Notes: a model not told the origin generated them from the sequence alone. DNA of 17,697 nt from Paracoccaceae bacterium (GCA_023263735.1 JALQUQ010000012.1:1-17697), one strand, 5' to 3'; positions 1-8,530 are shown, counted from the stretch's first letter. Made by a program: numbers and translations.

Positions 1-1
1 G

Positions 2-133
2 ATCGAAAAGGGGATGGACGACAGCCGTTTTCGTCGCATCAGCGGTCATGGTGACCGCCAGCCCGCGACCGCCGACCCCGCAGCCCTGCGCAACAATCGG
101 CTCGAGGTGATCTTGCTGCGCGAAGATCGCTAG
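2..133 (+). CDS. motB: Flagellar motor protein MotB, C-terminal end (partial)
   Basis: The last 43 codons of a gene that enters from the left edge. The visible end contains the pattern SGHGDRQP followed by NNRLEVILL, which matches the end of an OmpA/MotB peptidoglycan-binding domain (the helix with the NxRVE/NRRxE-type motif). MotB anchors the flagellar stator to peptidoglycan in the periplasm. Its identity rests largely on position: a MotB-like gene usually lies directly before flgE in Rhodobacterales flagellar clusters. Another OmpA-domain protein is possible. The reading frame ends with TAG 98 nt before the flgE start. Confidence 0.7.
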   Translation: MEKGMDDSRFRRISGHGDRQPATADPAALRNNRLEVILLREDR

Positions 134-216
134 GGGAAATCGTTCAACTTGATCCTATTAGGGGGGTGTTAAGCGACTTTGCTGCAGGGTGGGCCAACAA
201 TACGGCATCATTCTGT

Positions 217-223
217 AGAAAGG
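217..223 (+). promoter_or_regulatory. Ribosome binding site that fixes the flgE start
   Basis: AGAAAGG lies 8 nt before the ATG at 232. It favours this ATG over an in-frame GTG at 166. The 22 residues added by the GTG start do not resemble a FlgE N-terminus, whereas the protein from 232 begins exactly like the family. Confidence 0.6.
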
Positions 224-231
224 CGGCTTTG

Positions 232-1539
232 ATGACGATCTCTTCCTCGCTGAATGCGGGCGTTGCGGGCCTGAACGCGAATGCGACCCGGCTTGCCTCC
301 ATCTCTGACAATATCGCGAATTCGTCGACCTTTGGGTACAAGCGGGCCTCGACAGAATTTGAAAGCATGGTGATTTCAAATTCCCGCGGCGCGGGCACCT
401 ATTCGGCCGGGGGGGTGCGCGCCTCAACCTCCCGCTTGATTGAAGAGCGGGGGGCCCTTGTCGGCACCTCAAATGCGCTGGATCTGGCGGTTCGTGGGCG
501 GGGCATGCTGCCGGTGATGCCGGCTTCGGGCATGAATTCGGAAACGGGCGCCATTCCGATGATGATGACCACCACCGGTGCCTTTCGAACAGATGCGGAT
601 GGGGTGTTGAAAACGGAATCCGGCCTGGTGCTGTTGGGGTGGCCCGCCAATGGGGATGGGATTATCCCGACATTTCCGCGCGATACAAACAGCGGGCTTC
701 AGCCGGTGGTGATCAATGCCAACCAGACGGCCGGCGATCCGACCACGGTGATCTCGCTTGGCGTCAATCTTCCGGCCACAGAAACGGCCGCCGCCTCTTC
801 GGGTGAGGCGTTGCCCGTTTCCGTCGAATATTTCGACAATCTTGGCACCTCTGCCACCCTCGACATCACCTTTACCCCGGATGTGCCGGCGACGGGGTCG
901 TCCAACACCTGGACCATGCTGATCAAGGATTCGGCTTCGGGCGGGGCGGTTGTCGGGGAATATACGCTGACCTTTGATGATACGCGCGGGGCCGGGGGCA
1001 CGTTGTCGTCGGTCACCACCGTTTCGGGCGGTGTTTATGACACGGTCAATGGCACCCTGGACATGACCGTTGCCGGCGGGCCGATCACGATGACCATCGG
1101 GCGTTTGGGCGATCCGAACGGGTTGACCCAATTGTCAGACACCTTTGCCCCGACCGCCATCACCAAGGATGGATCGCCCGTCGGCAATCTGACAGCGGTC
1201 GAGGTGGATGAAAACGGGTATATCATGGCAACCTATGACACCGGGTTCATCCGGCGTATCTATCAGATTCCATTGGTTGATGTTCCCAATGTGAACGGCC
1301 TGACCGCCCTGAACAACCAAACGTTTCAAGTCTCGCCCGACTCGGGGTCGTTTTTTCTGTGGGATGCGGGTGACGGGCCAACCGGAACCGTCGTCGGCTA
1401 TGCGCGAGAGGGGTCGGCCACAGACGTTGCGGCTGAATTGACGGCCCTGATCACCACGCAGCGCGCCTATTCCTCGAATGCCAAGGTCATCCAGACGGTG
1501 GATGAAATGCTTCAAGAAACCACCAATATCAAACGATAA
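232..1539 (+). CDS. flgE: Flagellar hook protein FlgE
   Basis: FlgE (435 aa) polymerises outside the cell into the flagellar hook, the universal joint between rod and filament. It is exported by the flagellar type III system and has no Sec signal. The N-terminus carries the flagellar rod/hook signature: SSLNAGVAGLNANATRLA, then SDNIANSSTFGYK (residues about 4-37). The C-terminus has the matching helix with QRAYSSNAKVIQTVDEM (about 412-428), which pairs with the N-terminal helix in the assembled hook. The middle is the variable Thr/Gly/Ser-rich beta domain typical of FlgE. Length is normal for an alphaproteobacterial hook protein. It follows the motB end and precedes flgK by 12 nt, so it is probably cotranscribed with flgK, flgL and flgI. 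The start at 232 is supported by the RBS and by family alignment. Confidence 0.93.
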   Translation: MTISSSLNAGVAGLNANATRLASISDNIANSSTFGYKRASTEFESMVISNSRGAGTYSAGGVRASTSRLIEERGALVGTSNALDLAVRGRGMLPVMPASGMNSETGAIPMMMTTTGAFRTDADGVLKTESGLVLLGWPANGDGIIPTFPRDTNSGLQPVVINANQTAGDPTTVISLGVNLPATETAAASSGEALPVSVEYFDNLGTSATLDITFTPDVPATGSSNTWTMLIKDSASGGAVVGEYTLTFDDTRGAGGTLSSVTTVSGGVYDTVNGTLDMTVAGGPITMTIGRLGDPNGLTQLSDTFAPTAITKDGSPVGNLTAVEVDENGYIMATYDTGFIRRIYQIPLVDVPNVNGLTALNNQTFQVSPDSGSFFLWDAGDGPTGTVVGYAREGSATDVAAELTALITTQRAYSSNAKVIQTVDEMLQETTNIKR

Positions 1540-1551
1540 GGTCGTTTTGCC

Positions 1552-3003
1552 ATGACAATCGGATCTGCGCTGGCCTCGGCCCTGTCGGGCCTTACGGTTT
1601 CGGCCCGTCTGGCCGAGATCGCTTCGAACAACATTGCAAATGCCTTGAACGACGGCTTTGCCAAAAAGCAGGCCGTGGTCACGGCCCGCATGTTGGGGGA
1701 TCAGGGGGCCGGCGCGCGGGTGCAGGGCGTCACCCGATCGGTCGATGAATTGATCTTGGGCGATCTGCGTCTGGCGACGGCTGCACACCATTTTCACCAA
1801 TCAGAAACCACTTTTCTCCAAGGGATCGACACCGTTTTCGGCACAGCAGAGGATGAGGGGGCGATCTCTAACCGGATCGCCGGGTTCGAGGCGGCCCTGA
1901 CCCGCGCGCAATCGCGGCCCGATTCCGACCCGCGGCTACAGTCTGTGGTTGATGCCGCAAAATGGGTTGCCAGCGGTTTGAACGATGTTTCAAAGGAGAT
2001 TCAAACTTCACGTCAGGCCGCGGAGACCCGGATTTCCGGACTGGTGAGCCAGTTGAACTCTGACCTCCAGCGGATTGGCGAGCTGAATGCCAAGATCACG
2101 CGCATTTCCACCTCGGGTCGTGACAGCTCTGCCATTGAAGATCAGCGTCAACAGGTGATCGACCGTTTGGCCAGCGTCGTCCCCTTGCGGGAGGAAAAGC
2201 GCCCAAATGGTGCGATTGCCCTGTTTTCTTCAGGGGGATTGGTGCTGCTGGATGGGCGCGCGGCCGAGTTTGGTTTCACTCCGAATGCGCATGTCATGCC
2301 CGATGAGACTATCGGTTCCGGGCTTTCGGCGCTGACATTCAACGGGCAAGAGATCACGCTGAATGCGCAGGGCGGGCGACTGGGCGTCGGCGAACTGACC
2401 GCGCAGTTCGATTTGCGCGACCGACTTGCCCCACAGGCGCAGGCGCACCTTGATGGACTGGCTCGGGATCTGGTTGAGCGGTTGCAGGATCCGGCCGTCG
2501 ACCCCACGCTTGGTGGCGCTGCGGGGTTGTTCACCGATGCGGGAACCGCGTTTGCCGCCGCCAATGAAACCGGATTGTCGGGGCGTATCGCGGTCAATGC
2601 GGCCGTTTCGCCCGAAGCGGGGGGCGCATTGTGGCGGTTGCGGGCCGGGATCGGCGCCGCGTCACCCGGGGACCCGGGCGATGCAACGATCCTGCTGGCG
2701 ATGGGGGCCAAGGTCGCTCGTTCCCTGTCACCGGCCTCGGCCGCACTTTCCGGGCAATCGGGTTCGGTTGCCGAACTGGCATCGGGCCTGTCAGCGGGAT
2801 TCTCCGTGTCTCGTTTGGGGGCCGAACGCGCACAATCTTTTGCCGCCACCCGACATGAGACGTTGAAGGCGGAACATCTGGAAAATGGCGTCGATACCGA
2901 TGAAGAAATGCAAACGCTGCTCTTGATCGAACAGGCCTATGCCGCGAATGCCCGCGTGATTCAGGCGGCCGATGCCATGATGCAATCGATTTTGGAGATC
3001 TGA
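1552..3003 (+). CDS. flgK: Flagellar hook-associated protein 1, FlgK
   Basis: FlgK (483 aa) forms the first hook-filament junction ring, between FlgE and FlgL. The N-terminus has the shared axial-protein signature: SALASALSGLTVSARLAEIA, then SNNIANALNDGFAKK. Long helical stretches follow at about 65-220, with the FlgK-type pattern of helices before the central domain (for example RQQVIDRLASVVPLREE). The C-terminus has the paired helix EEMQTLLLIEQAYAANARVI, then QAADAMMQSILEI. It is somewhat shorter than enterobacterial FlgK (about 550 aa), as is usual in Rhodobacterales. It ends 2 nt before the flgL ATG, and GGAG near 2995 inside its last codons serves as the flgL ribosome binding site, so the two are translationally linked. 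Confidence 0.92.
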   Translation: MTIGSALASALSGLTVSARLAEIASNNIANALNDGFAKKQAVVTARMLGDQGAGARVQGVTRSVDELILGDLRLATAAHHFHQSETTFLQGIDTVFGTAEDEGAISNRIAGFEAALTRAQSRPDSDPRLQSVVDAAKWVASGLNDVSKEIQTSRQAAETRISGLVSQLNSDLQRIGELNAKITRISTSGRDSSAIEDQRQQVIDRLASVVPLREEKRPNGAIALFSSGGLVLLDGRAAEFGFTPNAHVMPDETIGSGLSALTFNGQEITLNAQGGRLGVGELTAQFDLRDRLAPQAQAHLDGLARDLVERLQDPAVDPTLGGAAGLFTDAGTAFAAANETGLSGRIAVNAAVSPEAGGALWRLRAGIGAASPGDPGDATILLAMGAKVARSLSPASAALSGQSGSVAELASGLSAGFSVSRLGAERAQSFAATRHETLKAEHLENGVDTDEEMQTLLLIEQAYAANARVIQAADAMMQSILEI

Positions 3004-3005
3004 CC

Positions 3006-4007
3006 ATGAGCTTGGTTTCTTTGGGCGATATGGCACAGACCTTCATGCTGCGCGGCCAGATCAACCGGTTGAAGGGCGAGGTGACGCGGACAACGGCAGA
3101 GTTGGCCTCTGGCCAAAAGCTGGATGTCGCGCAAAGCTTGAATGGCGACACGGCGCAATTGTCTTCCTACTTGCGCGCACAGGCTTTGATTCAAGGGTAT
3201 CAGACCGCAGCCTCGGATCAGGCGCTTCAGGCCGAAGCCATGCAAAGCGCGGTGGAGACCGTGCTGGATTTGGGCGAGGGGCTTGTTTCCCCGATCATGA
3301 CGGCCGCGCAGTCGCTTTCCACGCAAGTGTTCGACACAGTGGCGCGCGATGCCCAAAGCCGCCTGACGGCGGCCGTGGCGGCGCTGAATGTGTCAGTGGC
3401 CGGGCGCTATCCGATGGCCGGGGTCACTTCCGGTTCGCCGCCCTTGCCGAGTGGTGAGTTGTTCTTGGCAGAGCTGAAAACCGTCGTCGATGGGGCGTCA
3501 ACACCCGAAGAGGTGGTCAGCCGATTGTCAGATTGGTTCAACGGTTCAACGGGTTACTCCTCTGCGGCCTATGCGGGCGGTGACGGCGCAAAGCCAGTGC
3601 AGATCAGCCGGACCGAGGTTGTTTCCCTTTCGGTCACGGCCAACGATCCCGAAATCCGGCGCGCGCTGCATGGGTTGGCCGTGGCGGCAATGCTGGATGC
3701 GCCGAACATTTCCCTGAACGCCGAACAGCGCCAAACCCTGGCCACGATGGCCTATGCCGAACTGGATGCGGGCAATGCGGCGGCGGTCAATCTGGGCGCA
3801 CGGATCGGCACCATGCAACAACAGATCGACGTGGCCCAAAGTCGAAACGGGTCTGAGGCTTTGGTTTTTGAAAGCCGCATCGCGCGCGACATCGAGGCTG
3901 ATCCCTTTACTCTCGCGACCGAGCTGGAGGCGGTGCAGACCAATCTTGAAATGGTCTATTCCATCACCGCGCGCCTGTCGCGCCTGCATTTGTCGGATTA
4001 TCTGTGA
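3006..4007 (+). CDS. flgL: Flagellar hook-associated protein 3, FlgL
   Basis: FlgL (333 aa) forms the second junction ring, to which the flagellin filament attaches. It is a flagellin-like protein: an N-terminal coiled-coil helix with INRLKGEVTRTTAELASGQK (about 19-38), a less conserved middle, and a C-terminal helix with ELEAVQTNLEMVYSITARLS (about 306-325). This is the flagellin D0/D1 pattern. The N-terminus is more divergent than in gamma-proteobacterial FlgL, so identification rests on helix pattern plus position between flgK and flgI. Its stop codon overlaps the flgI start by one base (TGATG). Confidence 0.87.
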   Translation: MSLVSLGDMAQTFMLRGQINRLKGEVTRTTAELASGQKLDVAQSLNGDTAQLSSYLRAQALIQGYQTAASDQALQAEAMQSAVETVLDLGEGLVSPIMTAAQSLSTQVFDTVARDAQSRLTAAVAALNVSVAGRYPMAGVTSGSPPLPSGELFLAELKTVVDGASTPEEVVSRLSDWFNGSTGYSSAAYAGGDGAKPVQISRTEVVSLSVTANDPEIRRALHGLAVAAMLDAPNISLNAEQRQTLATMAYAELDAGNAAAVNLGARIGTMQQQIDVAQSRNGSEALVFESRIARDIEADPFTLATELEAVQTNLEMVYSITARLSRLHLSDYL

Positions 4008-5107
4008 TGCGGCTATTTGCTCTGCTGATTGGGCTGATGCTTTTGCCCGCCATCACTTGGGCTGAGGATATCCGGCTTAAGGATCTGGTGGAATTTGATG
4101 GGGTGCGGGGGAACGATCTGGTTGGTTATGGTCTGGTCGTTGGGTTGAACGGCACCGGTGATGGCATTCGCAATGCGCCCTTTACCGAAGAAATCATGCA
4201 AAATCTGCTGGAGAGGTTGGGCGTAAACGTTTCGGGAGAGGCGTTTCGCCCCAAGAATGTGGCCGCGGTTCTGGTCACATCGGAATTGCCGGCCCTTGCC
4301 CGGGCTGGGGGAAAGATCGATGTGACGGTTTCGGCCATTGGCGATGCGAAAAGCCTTTTGGGCGGAACTTTGGTGATGACGCCGATGAACGGGGCCGATG
4401 GTCAGATTTATGCCGTGGCGCAGGGAACGATCATCGCTGGGGGCGTTTCAGCCGAAGGGCAAGCGGCCCGCGTGGTTCAGGGTGTGCCGACCGCCGGCGT
4501 GATCCCGTCCGGTGCGCGGGTCGAGCGGGAGGTCGAGTTTGATTTTACGACGCTGTCTTCGGTGCGCTTGGCCCTGCGCAATCCGGATTTCACCACCGCG
4601 GGGCGGATCGAACAGGTGTTGAACGCCGAATTCGGGCGCCGGGTTGCCACCATGCTGGATGCTGGAACCGTTGAACTCGACATTGCGGCAACGGGGATGC
4701 GGTCTGCGGCCCATGTGATTGGCCGGGCCGAAAATCTGAGCGTCGCGCCAGAGTCGCGGGCGCGGGTGGTGGTCGACCAACGGTCGGGTACGATTGTCAT
4801 CGGTGAGGAGGTGCGGATCAGCCGTGTGGCCGTTGCCCAAGGGAATTTGACTCTGCGGGTCGAAGAGGCCCCGATGGTCGTGCAACCAAACCCCTTTGCC
4901 GAAGGCGAAACCATGGTGGTGCCGCGCACGCGGACCGGCATTGATCAGGCCCCGGGAACCGGTTTGGCCGAGGTGACGGGGGGCACGTCGCTTTCGGAAT
5001 TGGTTGCGGGGCTCAACGCCCTTGGCGTGGCCCCGCATGACATGATCGACATCCTGAAAAGCATCAAGGCTGCCGGAGCCCTTCATGCCGAATTCGTCGT
5101 GAATTAA
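4007..5107 (+). CDS. flgI: Flagellar P-ring protein FlgI
   Basis: FlgI (366 aa) forms the P ring, the bushing of the flagellar rod in the peptidoglycan layer. A Sec signal peptide is visible: MRLFALLIGLMLLPAITWA, with likely cleavage before EDIRLKDL, consistent with its periplasmic location. Family hallmarks follow: GNDLVGYGLVVGLNGTGD (about 35-52), GKIDVTVSAIGDAKSLLGG (about 103-121) and the C-terminal block with LSELVAGLNALGVAPHDMID. Length matches the family. ATG at 4007 is preferred over the overlapping GTG at 4004, since they differ by one residue and ATG gives a TGATG overlap with flgL. It is the last plus-strand flagellar gene here and runs to 3 nt from the convergent map gene, with no clear hairpin between them. 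Confidence 0.95.
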   Translation: MRLFALLIGLMLLPAITWAEDIRLKDLVEFDGVRGNDLVGYGLVVGLNGTGDGIRNAPFTEEIMQNLLERLGVNVSGEAFRPKNVAAVLVTSELPALARAGGKIDVTVSAIGDAKSLLGGTLVMTPMNGADGQIYAVAQGTIIAGGVSAEGQAARVVQGVPTAGVIPSGARVEREVEFDFTTLSSVRLALRNPDFTTAGRIEQVLNAEFGRRVATMLDAGTVELDIAATGMRSAAHVIGRAENLSVAPESRARVVVDQRSGTIVIGEEVRISRVAVAQGNLTLRVEEAPMVVQPNPFAEGETMVVPRTRTGIDQAPGTGLAEVTGGTSLSELVAGLNALGVAPHDMIDILKSIKAAGALHAEFVVN

Positions 5108-5110
5108 CGC

Positions 5111-5965
5111 TTAACCCCAGGTCGGATGGAATCTGTTTGCGGGGGAAAGGGTAAAGATTTCGCAACCCGTCGCCGTCACGCCGATCGAATGTTCGAACTG
5201 CGCCGACAGCGATTTGTCGCGCGTGATCGCGGTCCAATCATCCGAGAGGGTTTTGGTCTCGGGACGACCCAGATTGACCATGGGTTCGATGGTAAAGAAC
5301 ATGCCTTCTTCCAAAACCGCCTCGGCCCCCGGGCGACCATAGTGCAGCACATTCGGGGGGGCATGAAAGACCCGCCCCAGCCCGTGACCGCAGAAATCAC
5401 GAACGACGCTCATCCGCTGAGCCTCGACAAAAGATTGGATCGCAAACCCGATGTCGCCAAAGGTATTCCCCGGACGCACGGCCGCAATGCCCCGCATCAG
5501 CGCCTCATGCGTGACATCGATCAGGCGCATGGCAAAGGGTTTTGGCGTTCCGACGATATACATACGGCTGGTGTCACCATACCAACCGTCCACGATCACG
5601 GTGACATCGACGTTCAAAATATCGCCATCGACCAGCCGATCATTACCACGCGGGGTCTTTTCATGCTTGCTCGCCGGAATGGGCGAGCCGGGAATGCCAT
5701 GGCACACCACATGATTGGCCGAAATGCACGACGCGTGCTGATACCCTTTGTAGCCGATGGTCGCCGAAATCACGCCGCGGCGTTCGATCTCTTCGCGGAT
5801 GAAATCATCGATCTGGCCGGTTGTCGCCCCCACCTTGACGTGGCTGGCCACCATATCCAGGATTTCCGCCGCCACGCGCCCCGCCTGCCGCATGCCCGCA
5901 AAATCAGCATCTTCGTAGATGCGAATGCCATCTTTCGTGATCCGTGCGCGCGTGTCTTCCACCAT
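5111..5965 (-). CDS. map: Methionine aminopeptidase, type I
   Basis: This cytoplasmic metalloprotease (284 aa) removes the initiator methionine from nascent proteins. The five metal ligands of the family are visible: Asp120 (ILNVDVT), Asp131 (GDTSRM), His194 (FCGHGLGR), Glu227 (FTIEPM) and Glu258 (QFEHSIG). The substrate-site His89 (VVCHGIP) is also present. The ATG at 5965 has AAAGGAG just upstream (only 3 nt spacing). The open frame continues upstream to 6037, but that extension is not MAP-like. Oddity: between HGIPG and LVDGDI (residues about 93-110) there is a polar loop with PASKHEKTPRGND, roughly 14 residues longer than the usual short turn in bacterial MAPs such as the E. coli enzyme. 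It is convergent with flgI and divergent from the CinA-like gene. Confidence 0.95.
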   Translation of the reverse strand: MVEDTRARITKDGIRIYEDADFAGMRQAGRVAAEILDMVASHVKVGATTGQIDDFIREEIERRGVISATIGYKGYQHASCISANHVVCHGIPGSPIPASKHEKTPRGNDRLVDGDILNVDVTVIVDGWYGDTSRMYIVGTPKPFAMRLIDVTHEALMRGIAAVRPGNTFGDIGFAIQSFVEAQRMSVVRDFCGHGLGRVFHAPPNVLHYGRPGAEAVLEEGMFFTIEPMVNLGRPETKTLSDDWTAITRDKSLSAQFEHSIGVTATGCEIFTLSPANRFHPTWG

Positions 5966-5968
5966 GGG

Positions 5969-5975
5969 CTCCTTT
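5969..5975 (-). promoter_or_regulatory. Ribosome binding site for map
   Basis: Read on the minus strand, AAAGGAG is followed by CCC and then the ATG at 5965. It is a strong Shine-Dalgarno core at unusually short spacing. It marks the short form of the protein as the real one. Confidence 0.55.
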
Positions 5976-6040
5976 CGGTTCCCGCCTACATAAGAAAATC
6001 TGGCGGAAAAGGCCAGCGGGTCCGAAGGCCCGGGCACCCT

Positions 6041-6068
6041 TTGCAGAGCGGGCCGAGCGCCCTATACC
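6041..6068 (+). promoter_or_regulatory. Possible sigma-70 promoter for the CinA-like/GNAT pair
   Basis: TTGCAG at 6041-6046 and TATACC at 6063-6068 are 16 bp apart and lie 29 bp upstream of the ATG at 6097. They match the housekeeping -35/-10 layout moderately well. This is inferred from pattern only. Confidence 0.3.
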
Positions 6069-6096
6069 CAGTGCATGACGGCAAAAGGGGTGAGCG

Positions 6097-6816
6097 ATGC
6101 CAAATCCGACCGCGGCGATGCTGGTAATCGGCGATGAAATTCTTTCCGGGCGGACCCGGGATTCGAACATGAACCATTTGGCGACGGTGCTCAGCCAGCG
6201 CGGCATCACATTGGCCGAGGCGCGGTTTGTGCCCGATCAGACCGAGGCGATCGTGACGGCGGTCAATGCGCTGCGTCTGGCCTATGACCATGTCTTCACC
6301 AGCGGCGGGATCGGCCCCACGCATGACGACATTACCGCCGATGCCATTGCCTTGGCCTTTGGGGTGCCGATCTCGCACCGGGCCGATGCGATGGCGCTGT
6401 TGCAGGCGCATTATGATCGGGCCGGGGTGGCGTTCAACGACGCCCGTCAGCGTATGGCGCGCATTCCGGATGGGGCGGCGCTGATCGACAATCCGGTCAG
6501 TATCGCGCCCGGCTTCAGCCTTGGGAATGTGCATGTGATGGCGGGGGTTCCCCGGATATTCGAGGCGATGCTGGCGGGCGTTCTGGCCGGGATCACGGGT
6601 GGCGCACCCTTGCTTTCGCAGTCTTTGCGCGTTGATCGGGGCGAGGGCGAGATTGCTGCATCGTTCAAAGCCTTGGCCGAAGAGTACCCCGAACTTTCGA
6701 TGGGGTCTTATCCGTTTCAGCAAAATGGGGCCTTTGGGACCAATCTGGTGATCCGGGGGACCGATCCGGCGATGCTGGACGCGGCGATGATCAAGCTGCA
6801 AAGGTTGTTCGGATGA
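6097..6816 (+). CDS. Molybdopterin-binding protein, CinA N-terminal domain-like (competence/damage-inducible protein A family)
   Basis: The protein (239 aa) has the MoaB/MogA-type molybdopterin-binding fold found at the N-terminus of CinA. Visible motifs are AAMLVIGDEILSGRTRDSN (about 6-24) and the family loop TSGGIGPTHDD (residues 68-78). It ends at about the length of the COG1058 domain and lacks the C-terminal nicotinamide-nucleotide amidase (PncC) domain of full-length CinA. Stand-alone forms like this are common in alphaproteobacteria and are usually annotated 'competence/damage-inducible protein A'. The true substrate is not known; in CinA this domain has been linked to ADP-ribose pyrophosphatase activity. 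The RBS AAGGGGTGA precedes the ATG. Its stop overlaps the next gene's start by 4 nt (ATGA), so the two are translationally coupled. Confidence 0.85.
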   Translation: MPNPTAAMLVIGDEILSGRTRDSNMNHLATVLSQRGITLAEARFVPDQTEAIVTAVNALRLAYDHVFTSGGIGPTHDDITADAIALAFGVPISHRADAMALLQAHYDRAGVAFNDARQRMARIPDGAALIDNPVSIAPGFSLGNVHVMAGVPRIFEAMLAGVLAGITGGAPLLSQSLRVDRGEGEIAASFKALAEEYPELSMGSYPFQQNGAFGTNLVIRGTDPAMLDAAMIKLQRLFG

Positions 6817-7523
6817 CCCCAGAGTCCCTTCAGCACGCGATGGATGCGACATGGCCCGCGGCCCGATTGCACGAGGTGGGGCCTTGGCTGATCCGAGAGG
6901 GGCAGGGGGGCGGCAAGCGGGTTTCCGCGGCCAGTGCCCGTGCCGCGTGGCAGGATGGCGATATTGATCTGGCGGAAAAGGCGCAGATTGATCTTGGTCA
7001 AGAGCGGCTGTTCTTGATCCGCAAAGGGGATGAGGCGTTGGATCAGGCGCTGGACCGTCGGGGGTATCGCATCGTTGATCCCGTGATCGCCTATGCCATT
7101 CCCTGCGCTGATCTGGCCGAACCTGCGCCACCGGCGATGGCGGCCTTTCCGCATTGGCCGCCGCTGGCGATCTGCCGCGATATCTGGGCGGAACTGGGCA
7201 TTTCGGCCGCCCGCATTCGGGTGATGGAGCGGGCGCAGGGCCCGAAATGCGCGATCTTGGCCAGAACGGGCGACCAGCCATCGGGCGTGGCCTTTGTGTC
7301 GGTGCAAGGTGATGTGGCCATGTTGCACGCATTGGAGGTGCGCGAGCCAATGCGTCGGCAGGGTTCCGCGCACAACATCCTGCGAAGGGCTGCCAATTGG
7401 GCACTAGAGAACGGGGCCAAGACTTTTTCCTTGGTGGTGACCGAGGCCAATGATCCTGCCCGCAAGCTCTATGCTTCCCTGAATATGCAAGTTGTGGGAC
7501 AGTATCAGTACCGTCTGAAATGA
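6813..7523 (+). CDS. GNAT-family N-acetyltransferase
   Basis: A 236-aa protein with a C-terminal GNAT acetyl-CoA-binding core at about 157-230. It has beta strand 4 (GVAFVSVQGDVAMLHALEV), motif A with the pyrophosphate loop RREP-type pattern REPMRRQGSAHN (178-188), the following helix ILRRAANWALENGA, and the late-GNAT pattern NDPARKLYASLNM (213-225). The N-terminal 110 residues (GPWLIREGQGGGKRVSAA, then a helix and strand pattern) look like a second, degenerate GNAT half, an arrangement common among Rhodobacterales paralogues. The acceptor substrate cannot be deduced. It starts inside the end of the CinA-like gene, which suggests coexpression, but no shared pathway is known. Confidence 0.82.
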   Translation: MTPESLQHAMDATWPAARLHEVGPWLIREGQGGGKRVSAASARAAWQDGDIDLAEKAQIDLGQERLFLIRKGDEALDQALDRRGYRIVDPVIAYAIPCADLAEPAPPAMAAFPHWPPLAICRDIWAELGISAARIRVMERAQGPKCAILARTGDQPSGVAFVSVQGDVAMLHALEVREPMRRQGSAHNILRRAANWALENGAKTFSLVVTEANDPARKLYASLNMQVVGQYQYRLK

Positions 7524-7570
7524 CGGAATGGTCATCCTCATAGGCCACGCAGAGGGCGGGGATATCGGCA

Positions 7571-8521
7571 GTGAAACAAAGTGCGTTCCTCATTTCGGCT
7601 GGGTTGGGGCTTCTTTACGGAGTCTGCACCGCCATGGCCGCAGCTTGGCCCATCGACGTGCCCTATGCGGTGCAACCCGTTGTCGTGACCTCTGAGGGAA
7701 CGGCCAGTTTTGTTCTGCCGACGGGCCCGTTCGCGAATGGTGGAGTGCCGGGAATGCGACTGGAAGGGCTGCTGGAGCAGAGGGCTTGGCATGTGGAGGA
7801 GGATGGTCGCAGCACCCTTGATCTGCTGGCCCCTCTGCGCGCATCGCTTCAGGTGGCCGGGTTCAGTTTGATCTTTGAATGCGATGACGACGAATGCGGC
7901 GGGTTTGACTTTCGCTATGCGTTGCCGGTGATCCCAGAACCTGAAATGCACGTGAACCTTGGGGATTTCCGGTTCGTTTCGGCGATCCGCAAGGGGGAAG
8001 GGGTCACAATTCTGGTCAGCAAAAGTGCGGATGCCGGATTTGTGCAGATTTCGCATTTGTACGGCGCGGCGGGTGGAAAAACGCCTGGCCCCGAAACCGC
8101 CCCGCCCAAGGCCAAAGAGCCGCCCCTGATCACCAGTAGCCTGGCCGCGGCATTAGAGGCGGAGGGGCGTGCCGCGCTGGAAGATCTGGAATTCGCCTCA
8201 GGCTCCGCTGCGCTGAGCGATGGGGCCTATTCTTCTTTGCAGGAATTGGCGGAATGGCTGCGGGCCAACCCTGCGCGTCGCATTGCCCTTGTCGGGCATA
8301 CGGATGCCGCGGGAAGTCTGGAGGCGAATACCAGCCTGTCAAAACGCCGGGCGGAATCGGTTGAACAGCGGTTGGTGTCTGATTTCAAGGTTTCATCGGC
8401 ACAGATCGATGCGCTGGGGGTCGGCTATCTGTCGCCGCGCGCAACGAACCAAACCGAAGAGGGGCGGCGCAAAAACAGACGGGTCGAGGCGGTTGTCACC
8501 TCGACCCCATCATCGCAGTAG
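7571..8521 (+). CDS. Exported OmpA-family protein
   Basis: A 316-aa protein beginning with GTG. The N-terminus is a signal peptide (hydrophobic 4-24, AMAAAWP cleavage region). Residues 30-165 form a periplasmic domain of no assigned function containing two close cysteines (FECDDDECGGFDFRY, Cys104 and Cys109), which may form a disulfide. A Pro/Lys-rich linker (170-187) leads to a C-terminal OmpA-like peptidoglycan-binding domain (about 205-311) with the motifs EFASGSAAL, VGHTDAAGS (241-249) and the terminal KNRRVEAVV (301-309). It probably sits in the periplasm or outer membrane, bound to the cell wall. It begins 47 nt after the GNAT gene and may be read from the same transcript. It converges on the LysR gene with a 9-nt gap. 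Confidence 0.88.
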   Translation: MKQSAFLISAGLGLLYGVCTAMAAAWPIDVPYAVQPVVVTSEGTASFVLPTGPFANGGVPGMRLEGLLEQRAWHVEEDGRSTLDLLAPLRASLQVAGFSLIFECDDDECGGFDFRYALPVIPEPEMHVNLGDFRFVSAIRKGEGVTILVSKSADAGFVQISHLYGAAGGKTPGPETAPPKAKEPPLITSSLAAALEAEGRAALEDLEFASGSAALSDGAYSSLQELAEWLRANPARRIALVGHTDAAGSLEANTSLSKRRAESVEQRLVSDFKVSSAQIDALGVGYLSPRATNQTEEGRRKNRRVEAVVTSTPSSQ

Positions 8522-8530
8522 CGGTTGGCG

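Noticed and set aside
4004..4006. GTG at 4004 as the flgI start
   Set aside because: It adds one residue only; the ATG at 4007 gives the standard signal peptide and a common TGATG overlap.
5126..6127. A 333-codon open frame on the plus strand over the map gene
   Set aside because: It is antisense to a clear methionine aminopeptidase, has an Arg/His/Asp-heavy composition with no domain, and no ribosome binding site. This is a usual side effect of high-GC coding DNA.
5986..7593. A 535-codon open frame on the minus strand over the CinA-like and GNAT genes
   Set aside because: It is antisense to two well-supported genes, very rich in Pro, Arg and His, and shows no recognisable motif.
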